A stretch of 49,828 bases of DNA, from positions 1 through 49,828 of the forward strand of contig NZ_JACYVZ010000020.1 in assembly GCF_014857925.1 (NCBI RefSeq), given 5' to 3'. The translations under genes and the position numbers were made by a program. Position 1 is the stretch's first letter; the number at the start of each line of letters is the position of its first letter. Under the pieces are notes generated by a model. That model was not told the origin of the DNA. It made no database searches and saw nothing but the letters and a program-made list of their open reading frames with translations. This document shows, piece after piece, positions 34,414 to 42,302 of the stretch. The DNA is from Cysteiniphilum marinum. Lineage in GTDB: Bacteria; Pseudomonadota; Gammaproteobacteria; Francisellales; Francisellaceae.

Positions 34414-35286
34414 ATGGAATCAATGAAGAATATCCGCGCCTTTTTAGCCGTCGCTGAAACCCTATCATTTACTGCCGCGGCTGATAAATTATTTTTGACA
34501 CAACCAACGATCACCAAACGCATATCGCAATTAGAGTCACAATTGAATAATCAACTATTTCATCGCACAGGATCTCTGGTTCAGCTTACTAGCGCAGGCA
34601 AAGCCCTTATCCCTTATGCTAATCATCTAATGCAAGCATGGAGTAGTCTTGAGCATAAAATGCAACTTTTCCAAGACGATGTTATCGGTGATTTAAGCAT
34701 TAGTTGCAATTATCATCTGGGACTCAATTTTTTGCCCCAAGTACTTAAAGAGTTTATATCTAAATACCCCAAAGTAAATATCAAACTCGACTCAACCTAC
34801 TCATTACCAATCATTGAAAAAGTGAGCGCGCTTGAAGCAGAAATTGGTTTAATCACCTTGAAAGAAAATATGCCTGAAAATATTGATTGGCATATTCTGC
34901 AAAAAAGTCGTGTTATCGCTGTTATTGCTACAAATCATCCATTGTGGCAGCACAATGGTGATATTGTGCAGCGCTTAAATGAAGTCCCTGTGCTATCTCC
35001 CGCACCTGAGAATAGGCATCACACGGTTTTGCATACACTACTGGATAAACATAACATCCGCTCACCAGAGCTTAGTAACATCAATATGCTTGAAATCATT
35101 AAAAGACTTGTTGAATCAGGCTTTGGCTGGTCAATTATTACTGAGGATATGATGTCAGATAAACTCAGAGAATTACCACTTATCGATACACCGATCTATA
35201 TTAGCAGTGCTTGTATCTATCATAAAAAGGTCGAGCTATCGCGTGCAGCCAAGGCTTTTCTTGAAATATGTCAAAAGGTTCCTTAA
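34414..35286 (+). CDS. LysR-family transcriptional regulator
   Basis: A 290-residue regulator. The N-terminal winged HTH is intact (NIRAFLAVAETLSFTAAADK, LFLTQPTITKRISQLE) and residues about 90-290 form the periplasmic-binding-protein-like effector domain. Divergent from and adjacent to the TSUP exporter, it probably regulates that gene and itself. ATG 34414 and ATG 34423 are both possible. It converges on coaD, whose stop lies 14 bp away. The inducer is unknown. Confidence 0.9.
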   Translation: MESMKNIRAFLAVAETLSFTAAADKLFLTQPTITKRISQLESQLNNQLFHRTGSLVQLTSAGKALIPYANHLMQAWSSLEHKMQLFQDDVIGDLSISCNYHLGLNFLPQVLKEFISKYPKVNIKLDSTYSLPIIEKVSALEAEIGLITLKENMPENIDWHILQKSRVIAVIATNHPLWQHNGDIVQRLNEVPVLSPAPENRHHTVLHTLLDKHNIRSPELSNINMLEIIKRLVESGFGWSIITEDMMSDKLRELPLIDTPIYISSACIYHKKVELSRAAKAFLEICQKVP

Positions 35287-35300
35287 ATCAAACTATCAAC

Positions 35301-35789
35301 TTAATTATGACGACTTCTTTTTGCTAATAATGCATCTAACACTACCGGATGTACATAGTCAGCCACACGATAGGGATCAATTTTAGATACTTGACGAATC
35401 ATTGTTGATGATAAACACGTATATTTTTCATCCGGCGTTAGAAATATCGTTTCAAACTTCTTATTTAAATGGCGATTGATATTTGCCATTTGAAACTCAT
35501 AGTCAAAATCAGAGACCGCGCGCAATCCGCGAATAACAGCACTTGCACCCACTTCATCAATAAAATCAGCAATCAATCCTTGTAAGCGCACAACACGCAC
35601 ATTAGGCATGTCAGACAAAACTTCAGAGGTGATGTTAAAGCGCTCCTCTTCAGTGAAGAGTGTTGACTTGCCATTACCTGTTGAAATAGCAACAATCACT
35701 TCATCAAATAACGATTTCGCGCGTTTAATTAGATCAATATGCCCTAAACTAATAGGATCAAATGTCCCGGGATAAACTACCTTTATCAT
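35301..35789 (-). CDS. coaD: CoaD, phosphopantetheine adenylyltransferase
   Basis: Adenylates 4'-phosphopantetheine to dephospho-CoA. The 162 residues match the family in length, with the nucleotidyl-transferase T-x-G-H signature (YPGTFDPISLGHIDLIKR) at residues 5-22, NGKSTLFT near 40, AVIRGLRAVSDFDYEFQM near 85-102, and SSTMIRQ near 125. Located 21 bp after sufT on the same strand. It is the last gene of this run. Confidence 0.96.
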   Translation of the reverse strand: MIKVVYPGTFDPISLGHIDLIKRAKSLFDEVIVAISTGNGKSTLFTEEERFNITSEVLSDMPNVRVVRLQGLIADFIDEVGASAVIRGLRAVSDFDYEFQMANINRHLNKKFETIFLTPDEKYTCLSSTMIRQVSKIDPYRVADYVHPVVLDALLAKRSRHN

Positions 35790-35810
35790 GGTTTACGTCC
35801 TTTACTAAAC

Positions 35811-36362
35811 CTAAAAAAGTCCAAGCTCAAGCTTTGCTTCTTCGGTCATCATTTCAGAATTCCATGGCGGATCAAATACCAACACCACATCAGCCTTGTC
35901 GACATTGGCAAATTGTTTAAGCTTATCTTCAACATCCAGTACCAATACAGGACCCATGCCACACCCAGGAGCGGTTAATGTCATTTGTACACCTATGTGA
36001 TAGTTACCACTGTCCAAACGCGTGGTTGAAATATCATAGATCAAACCTAAATCAACGATGTTTACTGGAATCTCAGGATCATAAACCGTGCGTAGCTGAT
36101 CCCATAAAAGATCAAGATTCACCTCATCACCAGCTTGAATATTAGCTTTATCACTTGGCAGAAGCACTACCTCACGATTAATCGCATCGGCATCTTTGCC
36201 ATCAAGATAAACTAGATTACCCATCACATTTAGCGTGAAGCTCGCCCCCATTGCTTGCGTTACCAGCACTTCTTGCCCTGGTAACAAAGTCATTTTCTCA
36301 CCATAAGGAACTGTGGTTACCTCAACTTCACGGCGTAAAATAGCAACATCAGACATTTTCAT
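35811..36362 (-). CDS. sufT: SufT, putative Fe-S assembly protein (MIP18/DUF59)
   Basis: A 183-residue protein. The C-terminal half is the MIP18/PaaD-type (DUF59) domain: YDPEIPVNIVDLGLIYDI, then TLTAPGCGMGPVL with the conserved Cys, and FDPPWNSEMMTEEAKLEL at the end. The N-terminal 70 residues (a proposed SufT-specific domain) precede it. It is thought to assist Fe-S cluster maturation. Two base pairs separate it from the IscA-like gene before it and 21 from coaD after it, so the three make one operon. No sufBCDS genes are visible here. Confidence 0.86.
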   Translation of the reverse strand: MKMSDVAILRREVEVTTVPYGEKMTLLPGQEVLVTQAMGASFTLNVMGNLVYLDGKDADAINREVVLLPSDKANIQAGDEVNLDLLWDQLRTVYDPEIPVNIVDLGLIYDISTTRLDSGNYHIGVQMTLTAPGCGMGPVLVLDVEDKLKQFANVDKADVVLVFDPPWNSEMMTEEAKLELGLF

Positions 36363-36364
36363 TA

Positions 36365-36736
36365 TTATTTTAACCCCTCTTGTTGCACGGTGAAGCTCTC
36401 ACCACAACCACAACGCGCTGACTCATTGGGATTATTATAAACCAGTTGTGATAAACCTAACTCTCTTTTGACATGATCTATTTCAAGACCATTGACATAT
36501 TGCAATGCCTTAGGATCTACGAAAAACAAAACACCTTCTTCATCGATCTTAATAAAGCTTTTGGGAATTTCCTTAATCGGTTCAACAACATAAGCCAAGC
36601 CTGAACAACCTGTTGTTGTAATACCAATCTTGATAGCAAGCGATTGGGTTTTCGCCAAATGGTTTCTAAAATGCGCTAAAGCAGCTTGAGTGAAAGTCAC
36701 GGGCTGCTCAGCTTTTGGGTCAAATTTTTCTATCAT
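36365..36736 (-). CDS. A-type Fe-S carrier (IscA/SufA/ErpA family)
   Basis: A 123-residue scaffold/carrier for iron-sulfur clusters, with the three ligand cysteines of the family: C44 in TTGCSGLAY and C109/C111 in ARCGCGESF. ATG 36736 (MIEKFDPKAEQPVTF) is preferred; a GTG at 36772 would add twelve residues that do not look conserved. Which member of the IscA/SufA/ErpA group it is cannot be told from one sequence, although adjacency to sufT hints at SufA. An AT-rich promoter region lies upstream. Confidence 0.9.
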   Translation of the reverse strand: MIEKFDPKAEQPVTFTQAALAHFRNHLAKTQSLAIKIGITTTGCSGLAYVVEPIKEIPKSFIKIDEEGVLFFVDPKALQYVNGLEIDHVKRELGLSQLVYNNPNESARCGCGESFTVQQEGLK

Positions 36737-37069
36737 CGTTAATCTATCTTTATCTTCACTTGTAAATAGCACCGCTATGGTATCATTTACTTATGCTTTT
36801 TTCTAAGGTTTTAAGCATGTATGGTTGAGCAACGAATTGAATGAAATTAAAAGTTATCGAAATAAAAGTTGATCTATGCAAAAAAAATAACTCATTAAAT
36901 TATGATAGATAACCACAAGCTAAGCCCATGGTTATATAACATGCATTTATGATCACAAGAAGATCAGGTTACTTGTTAGAGTTTAAATTCAGAGAGATTA
37001 GAAAAACCTAAGGTACCTGACTCATCTCAAAAGAATAAGGCAGATACTAGTCTACAGTAGATACTCCCT
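36737..37069. other. Gene-free AT-rich spacer
   Basis: About 330 bp between the IscA-like gene and the secreted protein at 37070. No frame of useful length was found on either strand. It holds a possible promoter for the minus-strand Fe-S genes (TAAATGATAC close to the start) and a small palindrome TCTACTGTAGA near 37051-37061 just behind the next minus-strand gene. Nothing else is recognisable. Confidence 0.6.
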
Positions 37070-37534
37070 TTATGGAGTTACAAAGCAACGATGCTCTTTT
37101 GCTACGCATCCATCAAAAGAATATTGATGACTATTGCCATCAATAATATCATTCATACCAGTAATTTCTTCTAAAGATTGACCAGATGAAAATTCAGCAA
37201 ATCGTGTTTTTAGAATGTCATCATTTTGATAACGTATTCCAGACATACAATAAGTTGCATTGCCGGTATAATCCCAAAAAGAGTTATACTCAACTGTGTC
37301 AATTCCAACGTCGTAGTTCACACGAGATTGCTCTTTATTCTTCTCTCCAATTGTAACTGTACGTTTTACGTACTTACCCTGTTGGTCAATCATATAGCCA
37401 TGCATACGAAACTGTGCAAGCTTATCAACTGCTGCACAACTACTGATGTTATCATACAAGAAATTTCCTGCTGATGCAGCCCCCATAGCAATGGTTAAAC
37501 CCAAACATACCATACTAGTTTTTTTAAAAAACAT
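37070..37534 (-). CDS. Secreted protein with four cysteines, hypothetical
   Basis: A 154-residue exported protein. The signal peptide is MFFKKTSMVCLGLTIAMGAASA, cut after ASA. The mature 130 residues carry four cysteines (SSCAAV, ATYCMSG, DGCVAK, HRCFVTP), likely two disulfides. No family was recognised. ATG 37534 is chosen because AAGAAGGGG lies 5-6 bp before it; the longer frame to 37606 would bury the signal. It belongs to the AT-rich secreted-protein block. Localisation to the periplasm or outside follows from the signal peptide; function is unknown. Confidence 0.7.
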   Translation of the reverse strand: MFFKKTSMVCLGLTIAMGAASAGNFLYDNISSCAAVDKLAQFRMHGYMIDQQGKYVKRTVTIGEKNKEQSRVNYDVGIDTVEYNSFWDYTGNATYCMSGIRYQNDDILKTRFAEFSSGQSLEEITGMNDIIDGNSHQYSFDGCVAKEHRCFVTP

Positions 37535-37630
37535 AATAACCCCTTCTTTGTTTTTAGTTTGTTTATAATGAAAAGTGCGATTTTGTATATATCCATCAGA
37601 GACCAAACGTTTAACTGAAAACAGCTTAAA

Positions 37631-37804
37631 CTATATGAACTGTTCAAGATAAAACCCCATATCGCACAAATTATCGTAGCTCATTCTTCCAGAAAGAATA
37701 ACATACAAAGCATTACCAAATAGTACTGATAGATACACAATCGACCATAATGATTTTATGATGTTCGTAAGCATGCAAAATGCAAAGTGACACATATCAA
37801 TCAT
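37631..37804 (-). CDS. Possible small membrane protein (57 residues)
   Basis: A 57-codon frame from ATG 37804 to TAG 37631 in the 448 bp gap between two secreted-protein genes. It has one long hydrophobic stretch (IIKSLWSIVYLSVLFGNALY) and a Cys/Tyr-rich tail. The ribosome site (GAG 8 bases before) is weak. It may be coding or chance; no family was recognised. The rest of the gap is AT-rich promoter sequence for 37983. Confidence 0.28.
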   Translation of the reverse strand: MIDMCHFAFCMLTNIIKSLWSIVYLSVLFGNALYVILSGRMSYDNLCDMGFYLEQFI

Positions 37805-37920
37805 TTTAAAACTCGCTTATCCCAATGATTTCTCTACCCCACCATCACAAGACTCAATTAATTAACAACAATAAAACATTCTATTTCAAATATAATTTAA
37901 TTTTTAATGATATATTATTA

Positions 37921-37949
37921 TTGACAAACAATAATTTATAGTCGATACT
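37921..37949 (+). promoter_or_regulatory. Sigma-70-type promoter for the secreted protein at 37983
   Basis: A perfect -35 box TTGACA (37921-37926), a 17 bp spacer and -10 GATACT (37944-37949, four of six bases) lie 34 bp before the ATG at 37983. The stretch immediately upstream is extremely AT-rich, as in UP elements. Confidence 0.55.
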
Positions 37950-37982
37950 ACTCTTGCCATTAACAACAAAAGGTAAAAAACA

Positions 37983-38294
37983 ATGAAAAATATAATTACA
38001 CTTACATTATTAACTGCTTCAGCGCTAACTGCATTTGCAAATACATCTCAAGATCCAAATCAGGAGCCTGTACTAGCCAAAGTATCTACAATTGAAGTAT
38101 TTAAAGGCAATGTTGACAAAGAAACACCAGACAGAACAATTAACACATACACAGCGCCAGGCTTTGAGAAATGTGCTGTCTATTTAAAATCAGGAGAAGA
38201 ATCTGCCAAAATGGTTATTACATTATCTAGAACTGGAAACGAAGAAGGGGCAAAATACCTACTTCAGTGTGAACCAATGTTACACTCAGCATAA
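37983..38294 (+). CDS. Small secreted protein, hypothetical
   Basis: A 103-residue exported protein with a signal peptide (MKNIITLTLLTASALTAFA, cut after AFA). The mature protein is hydrophilic, about 84 residues, with two cysteines (FEKCAVYL and LLQCEPML) that may pair. AAAGGTAAAAAACA precedes ATG. No family is recognised. It has its own promoter and is the only plus-strand gene in this block. The last 9 bases overlap the IS481 remnant. Confidence 0.65.
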   Translation: MKNIITLTLLTASALTAFANTSQDPNQEPVLAKVSTIEVFKGNVDKETPDRTINTYTAPGFEKCAVYLKSGEESAKMVITLSRTGNEEGAKYLLQCEPMLHSA

Positions 38295-38555
38295 GATATC
38301 GAAGTTTAGATCTGACCTGACAGTTATCTGTTTTTCAAACGCGATTTTTATTTGATATAGTTGAGCTGTTACGCGACAAATATAATGCTCAATCTTGCCA
38401 CAATATTTAGTACCTCTATCTATCAACATGCAGATCAATAACATGTTGTGTTCTTCAAATAATACTATAATTGCGGTGCTAAGTGACACTGACGTTGAGC
38501 ATTTGTTGTGAGTGTTGTTGATAATTAAGTTATTGTCGCTTGAGGTTGATGTCAA
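38286..38555 (-). pseudogene. IS481-family transposase remnant
   Basis: An 89-codon minus-strand frame whose middle reads VLFEEHNMLLICMLIDRGTK followed by YCGKIEHY. This is the pattern of the catalytic second-Asp region in IS481-type transposases (FFEEHxIxLLRxLTDRGTEYCGxxEHH). Beyond it, AQLYQIKIAFEKQITVRSDL resembles the degraded continuation. N- and C-terminal domains and the remaining catalytic residues are missing, so it is a fragment. It lies between a secreted protein and a methyltransferase and marks a past insertion. I found no terminal repeats. Confidence 0.55.
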
Positions 38556-38561
38556 CTAAGC

Positions 38562-39293
38562 TTATTTATGCTTTTTAATTTTTAAAAAACGTATTGGTTT
38601 ACTTTCCAACATATAATTCCAATACTCACTACCCTTTTCCTTAATGCCTTTGGGGGAAATGCTAAGAGGTATCCATTCGACAAATTCAAAACCAGCACTG
38701 GAAAAAGCATCTGTTATTGTTTTTTCGGAATAATGAGTTACTTGAATATCGCAAGGATTAGTTGTTAAAAATCTTAATTTAAACGTTTCACCATCCTTTA
38801 GTGGTCTATCATGAAAAGCTTGTTCACTATATTGCAAAAGCATATCACTTTTCGCTTTCTCACCAATAAAATCAATAGTAGTTAATATAGTGCCATTATT
38901 ACTTAGCAGAGAATATAATTTCTTGCATACCTGCTTAAGATGTAAAACATCACTACAATAATTAATCAAGAAACCAGCTGCTATCAAGTCGAATTCTTGG
39001 TCAGATTCAAAATCATTGACGCATGAATGAACGAAAGATATATCATTATTATTTTTAAATGATTTTTCTGCCAATGCTAACATTTCAGCTGAACTATCAA
39101 CACCTAGGACAGGTCTAAAACTATTAGTAAAGAGAATATTGGTATAAAATCCATTTCCACAAGCCAAATCCAATGACCGACATTTCTTCAGCTCTCTAAG
39201 TTGATTTTCGATTAGCCATTTCTCGAGATACTCTCTGTACGGTAATTCATCTGTTGCCTTATATTCAGTAGCAACTTGATCATATGTACGCAT
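38562..39293 (-). CDS. Class I SAM-dependent methyltransferase
   Basis: A 243-residue methyltransferase: the SAM loop LDLACGNGFYTNIL is near residue 42, an acidic end LGVDSSAEM near 64, then VHSCVNDFES and FLINYCSDVLHL. The substrate is unknown. It has no signal peptide, unlike its neighbours. Its ATG overlaps nothing, but its ribosome site AAGGAAAAATAAA lies inside the end of the trypsin-like remnant at 39295-39459, so translation is probably coupled to that short frame. Its AT-rich base composition matches the surroundings. Confidence 0.8.
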   Translation of the reverse strand: MRTYDQVATEYKATDELPYREYLEKWLIENQLRELKKCRSLDLACGNGFYTNILFTNSFRPVLGVDSSAEMLALAEKSFKNNNDISFVHSCVNDFESDQEFDLIAAGFLINYCSDVLHLKQVCKKLYSLLSNNGTILTTIDFIGEKAKSDMLLQYSEQAFHDRPLKDGETFKLRFLTTNPCDIQVTHYSEKTITDAFSSAGFEFVEWIPLSISPKGIKEKGSEYWNYMLESKPIRFLKIKKHK

Positions 39294-39294
39294 T

Positions 39295-39459
39295 TTATTT
39301 TTCCTTGTTAATAAGAACCCCTACATAAAAAGGAAACTCCCCTTTAGCTGCATCACTACCCCAGGTGATTCTGCTATCAAATGTGGGTTGGCTAATATTA
39401 TTGCCAAATACAGTTGTAGTGGTTAACACAATAGATGCACACACTAATAATTTACGCAT
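39295..39459 (-). pseudogene. Truncated trypsin-like serine protease N-terminus (54 codons)
   Basis: Starts ATG at 39459 behind AGAAGGAAATTTT and ends TAA at 39295. It encodes a signal peptide (MRKLLVCASIVLTTTTVFG) and then SRITWGSDAAKGEFPFYVGV, matching the mature start of S1 trypsins (R-I-V-G-G-x-x-A-x-x-G-E-F-P). After LINKEK it stops; the His, Asp and Ser of the triad are absent. It is thus the first 30 mature residues of a protease, either broken or now a short leader. The methyltransferase gene begins 2 bp later. Confidence 0.55.
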
Positions 39460-39558
39460 AAAATTTCCTTCTATTTATAGTTTAATAACGAAAATTAGCG
39501 GTGGATCATGTCACTTATATTCTTGTGCATATTTGAATCGATCGTGAACAACTATTTG

Positions 39559-42285
39559 TTAACTCAAAGTCCCTCTAATTGAAACAGCGTCAATCATTAC
39601 TGCCCCATAATTATAACCTCCAGTAGTAATGTTGATTTTATCAATAATAGCATTTTTACAAGAATCTGGAATATTAAAAGTTTTCGAACTATAATTTGAG
39701 TCTGACAGACTCTGCTGTGACACAGACCCACATGAATACCCGTCATTTTTAATAAAATCTATTTTATAAATAACACCTCCTGATGTCGGATATGGGTCAA
39801 GATAAAGAGTAATATTCTCTACATTTGTGATTGGCTGATAAGTCAATGACAATGTCTCTCGATAATTAATACCTGAACCACTACTTGATAACCAACAATC
39901 CCTACTATAATTGCATGATTTTCCCAGTTCAACATCATTTTCACCTATTGCATAAATTGCTTTACTGCCAGTATATGCAGTGCCTTCAATAATTTCAGCA
40001 CCGATAGCCCAGTAATCATCAATTAATTGTTCTATTGGACCCAAAACATTGGAACTTACAGTTGTCTTAACTTTTCTATTATCACCGCTTTTAACAGTTT
40101 CAATATACTCAGCTTGTAGCTTAATATATTTATTAATATCTGTAAATTTGACATGATAAACTCGATCGGTTGCACCGCTAATTTGTGTGCAAGATGAGGT
40201 ATCATATTGGTCTGTACAACTATACCATTGAAATTTAGTAGAATAATATTCATCTGAGTTCATGCCAGTTATATTAGCATATAAATCATCTGATGAATAA
40301 ATATCACTACTGTCAGTTGTTGATCTAATTTTAATCTCAACAGGATCATCATCTTTAGCAAAATCAAGTGGATCTTGAATAAAACCTAAATTTCTAACGC
40401 CTAAATATGATTTGTTAGTCGGGTAAAAAGAAAGAAGGTTGTTACTACTATTATGTGTTGCAGGTAAAAATGGATAATCAAAATCATTATCAGCCTTAGT
40501 TGACATATATGAATTAGCGTATGAAACAGCATTATATCTTAATGAATCTATAAAAATATCACTGAAGCCTACAGATTGTTGTAAAACACTAAATGGTCTT
40601 GTAATTACATTATTGCGTTCAAGATAAATATTCCCAGCATCACCTCTTCCATAGAGTCCATAATCTTGATTAAAGTCGTTGGTATACGAATGAACATCAA
40701 GATTACGTTTTCTACTAATTGATGAGTCATAAATACCTGTAGCAATAAGTTCTTGACTATTTTTTTGTCCACTTTGATTTATATGAACACCTTTAACTAT
40801 TGAATAATTACCAAGTGTTAGATTTATTTCATAGTCAATGTAGTCGTTAAAATATGATTTAAGAGGGGTTAGCTGTTGAGAAAATTTTCTAATGTAAGAA
40901 ACTGTACTTTTATCAATCGGCTTTATATCTAAAAATGTATTATACGTAGAATATTCGTTGCCTTGATCTTCACTAAATTGTGGAATAAGATATTTTTGGT
41001 ATTTATTATTTTCTGGTGAAATATACATATAGCTAAGACCTCTATTATCACTGGTTCCTGATCTTCCAGATGTACAAAAATAACCGTTGAATCCAGCCTC
41101 TGGAAGATATGCTAAAAATTGTGCATTACAATCGTAGTAATATTCAGATGTAATATCTATTACATTAACATCTTTGGCCTGAAGGATATCACCATCAGCC
41201 AAATCAGCTAACTTAACTGAAAAGCCCAATGATTTACTGTTAGAATTATAATAATTATCTTCAAAATATAGAAATCCTGTTTTTGGATTATACAAAGTAT
41301 TGTTTAAATCACCTAATATTCCACCATAAAGGTTGAGAAATTCATTTTTATCTTGATCATCGAATGTTTGTGGTAAATATATTTTTTTCCATATATCTGT
41401 ATCAATATTATAAATACCAATATACCACTTATGATTTTTATCAACACTAGCTTCACGTTCATCATTAATAATTGCAATAAGTTCATTTTCATAAACTCCA
41501 ACTAAATTATGTATTTGATATTTGTTAGTAATAGTCCCATTATACGAATGCTCAGTATCAAATTTTATCTCTTTATAAACCCCTTTATCTGCATTATTAC
41601 GTATAATATACAATGAGCTGATATTATCAAAATTTTCATCCTGATGCGCAGGAGGAGCAGTTATATTAACTCTGTGTTTAGGTTGAAAATAGGCAGCATA
41701 TTGATAAGAAAAATTTCCATGCACTGGCAATAAAAACGGTGCTATATCATAGCGGTCAGTTAGATCTTGTTTATATTCATGCGTTTTTAATATTGGATCA
41801 AATTTATGTTTAGATTTATTATAAATCATCAGAAACATTCTGGATCCAGCTAAATTTTGATCAATTGATGAATCATTTAGATCAACTGGACGATTAACAT
41901 AATAAAGCATTCGGGCATTTTTATAGTGTTTATCTAAAAGTGACTCCATATCTGTAGACTCATCCTGAGTTACATTAATATTTACATTGCCAAAAACAGC
42001 TTGTCCTGAGTAGGAACTATCAGGATTAGCTATGGCAGCAACTTCCATTTGATATTGACCAACTCCAGGCTTAGTTGGGCTAAAATTACTACTTATAGAT
42101 ACTTCACCTGTTTGTGAAATATTAAAATATTTATCAATACTTTGGTCTTGATTTGGCGTAACTAACCATGAAACATCAGAATATTGTTTTGTATTAATTT
42201 TATCAGCAAAGCTGTTTACATATCCAGAGCCAACAAAGGTTGCAATCATCGTTGAAACCAAAACTTTTTTATTTAAATAAAGCAT
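39559..42285 (-). CDS. Large secreted protein with N-terminal cadherin-like half-domain
   Basis: A 908-residue exported protein, signal peptide cut after VNSFA near residue 27. Residues about 35-110 (SDVSWLVTPN, YFNISQTGEVSISS, YQMEVAAIANP, GNVNINVTQD) resemble the second half of a cadherin-like repeat seen in the two genes upstream. The middle has no clear family. Near 690-770 lies an Ig-like segment (FQWYSCTDQYDTSSCTQISG), and the C-terminal 140 residues end in ITTGGYNYGAVMIDAVSIRG, resembling a jelly-roll binding module. It is the last of three minus-strand secreted genes, 17 bp after the 990-residue lipoprotein. Function is unknown; surface or extracellular adhesion is a guess. Confidence 0.72.
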   Translation of the reverse strand: MLYLNKKVLVSTMIATFVGSGYVNSFADKINTKQYSDVSWLVTPNQDQSIDKYFNISQTGEVSISSNFSPTKPGVGQYQMEVAAIANPDSSYSGQAVFGNVNINVTQDESTDMESLLDKHYKNARMLYYVNRPVDLNDSSIDQNLAGSRMFLMIYNKSKHKFDPILKTHEYKQDLTDRYDIAPFLLPVHGNFSYQYAAYFQPKHRVNITAPPAHQDENFDNISSLYIIRNNADKGVYKEIKFDTEHSYNGTITNKYQIHNLVGVYENELIAIINDEREASVDKNHKWYIGIYNIDTDIWKKIYLPQTFDDQDKNEFLNLYGGILGDLNNTLYNPKTGFLYFEDNYYNSNSKSLGFSVKLADLADGDILQAKDVNVIDITSEYYYDCNAQFLAYLPEAGFNGYFCTSGRSGTSDNRGLSYMYISPENNKYQKYLIPQFSEDQGNEYSTYNTFLDIKPIDKSTVSYIRKFSQQLTPLKSYFNDYIDYEINLTLGNYSIVKGVHINQSGQKNSQELIATGIYDSSISRKRNLDVHSYTNDFNQDYGLYGRGDAGNIYLERNNVITRPFSVLQQSVGFSDIFIDSLRYNAVSYANSYMSTKADNDFDYPFLPATHNSSNNLLSFYPTNKSYLGVRNLGFIQDPLDFAKDDDPVEIKIRSTTDSSDIYSSDDLYANITGMNSDEYYSTKFQWYSCTDQYDTSSCTQISGATDRVYHVKFTDINKYIKLQAEYIETVKSGDNRKVKTTVSSNVLGPIEQLIDDYWAIGAEIIEGTAYTGSKAIYAIGENDVELGKSCNYSRDCWLSSSGSGINYRETLSLTYQPITNVENITLYLDPYPTSGGVIYKIDFIKNDGYSCGSVSQQSLSDSNYSSKTFNIPDSCKNAIIDKINITTGGYNYGAVMIDAVSIRGTLS

Positions 42286-42302
42286 AAACTAGAACCCCAT
42301 TA

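Noticed and set aside
38305-38335. Terminator after the small secreted gene (ACAG-TTAT-CTGT then TTTTT)
   Set aside because: The stem is only 4 bp, and the same bases belong to the transposase remnant; too weak to annotate.
38286-38555. A stand-alone hypothetical gene on the minus strand
   Set aside because: The frame lacks a ribosome site and matches only the middle of an IS481 transposase; treated as a remnant.
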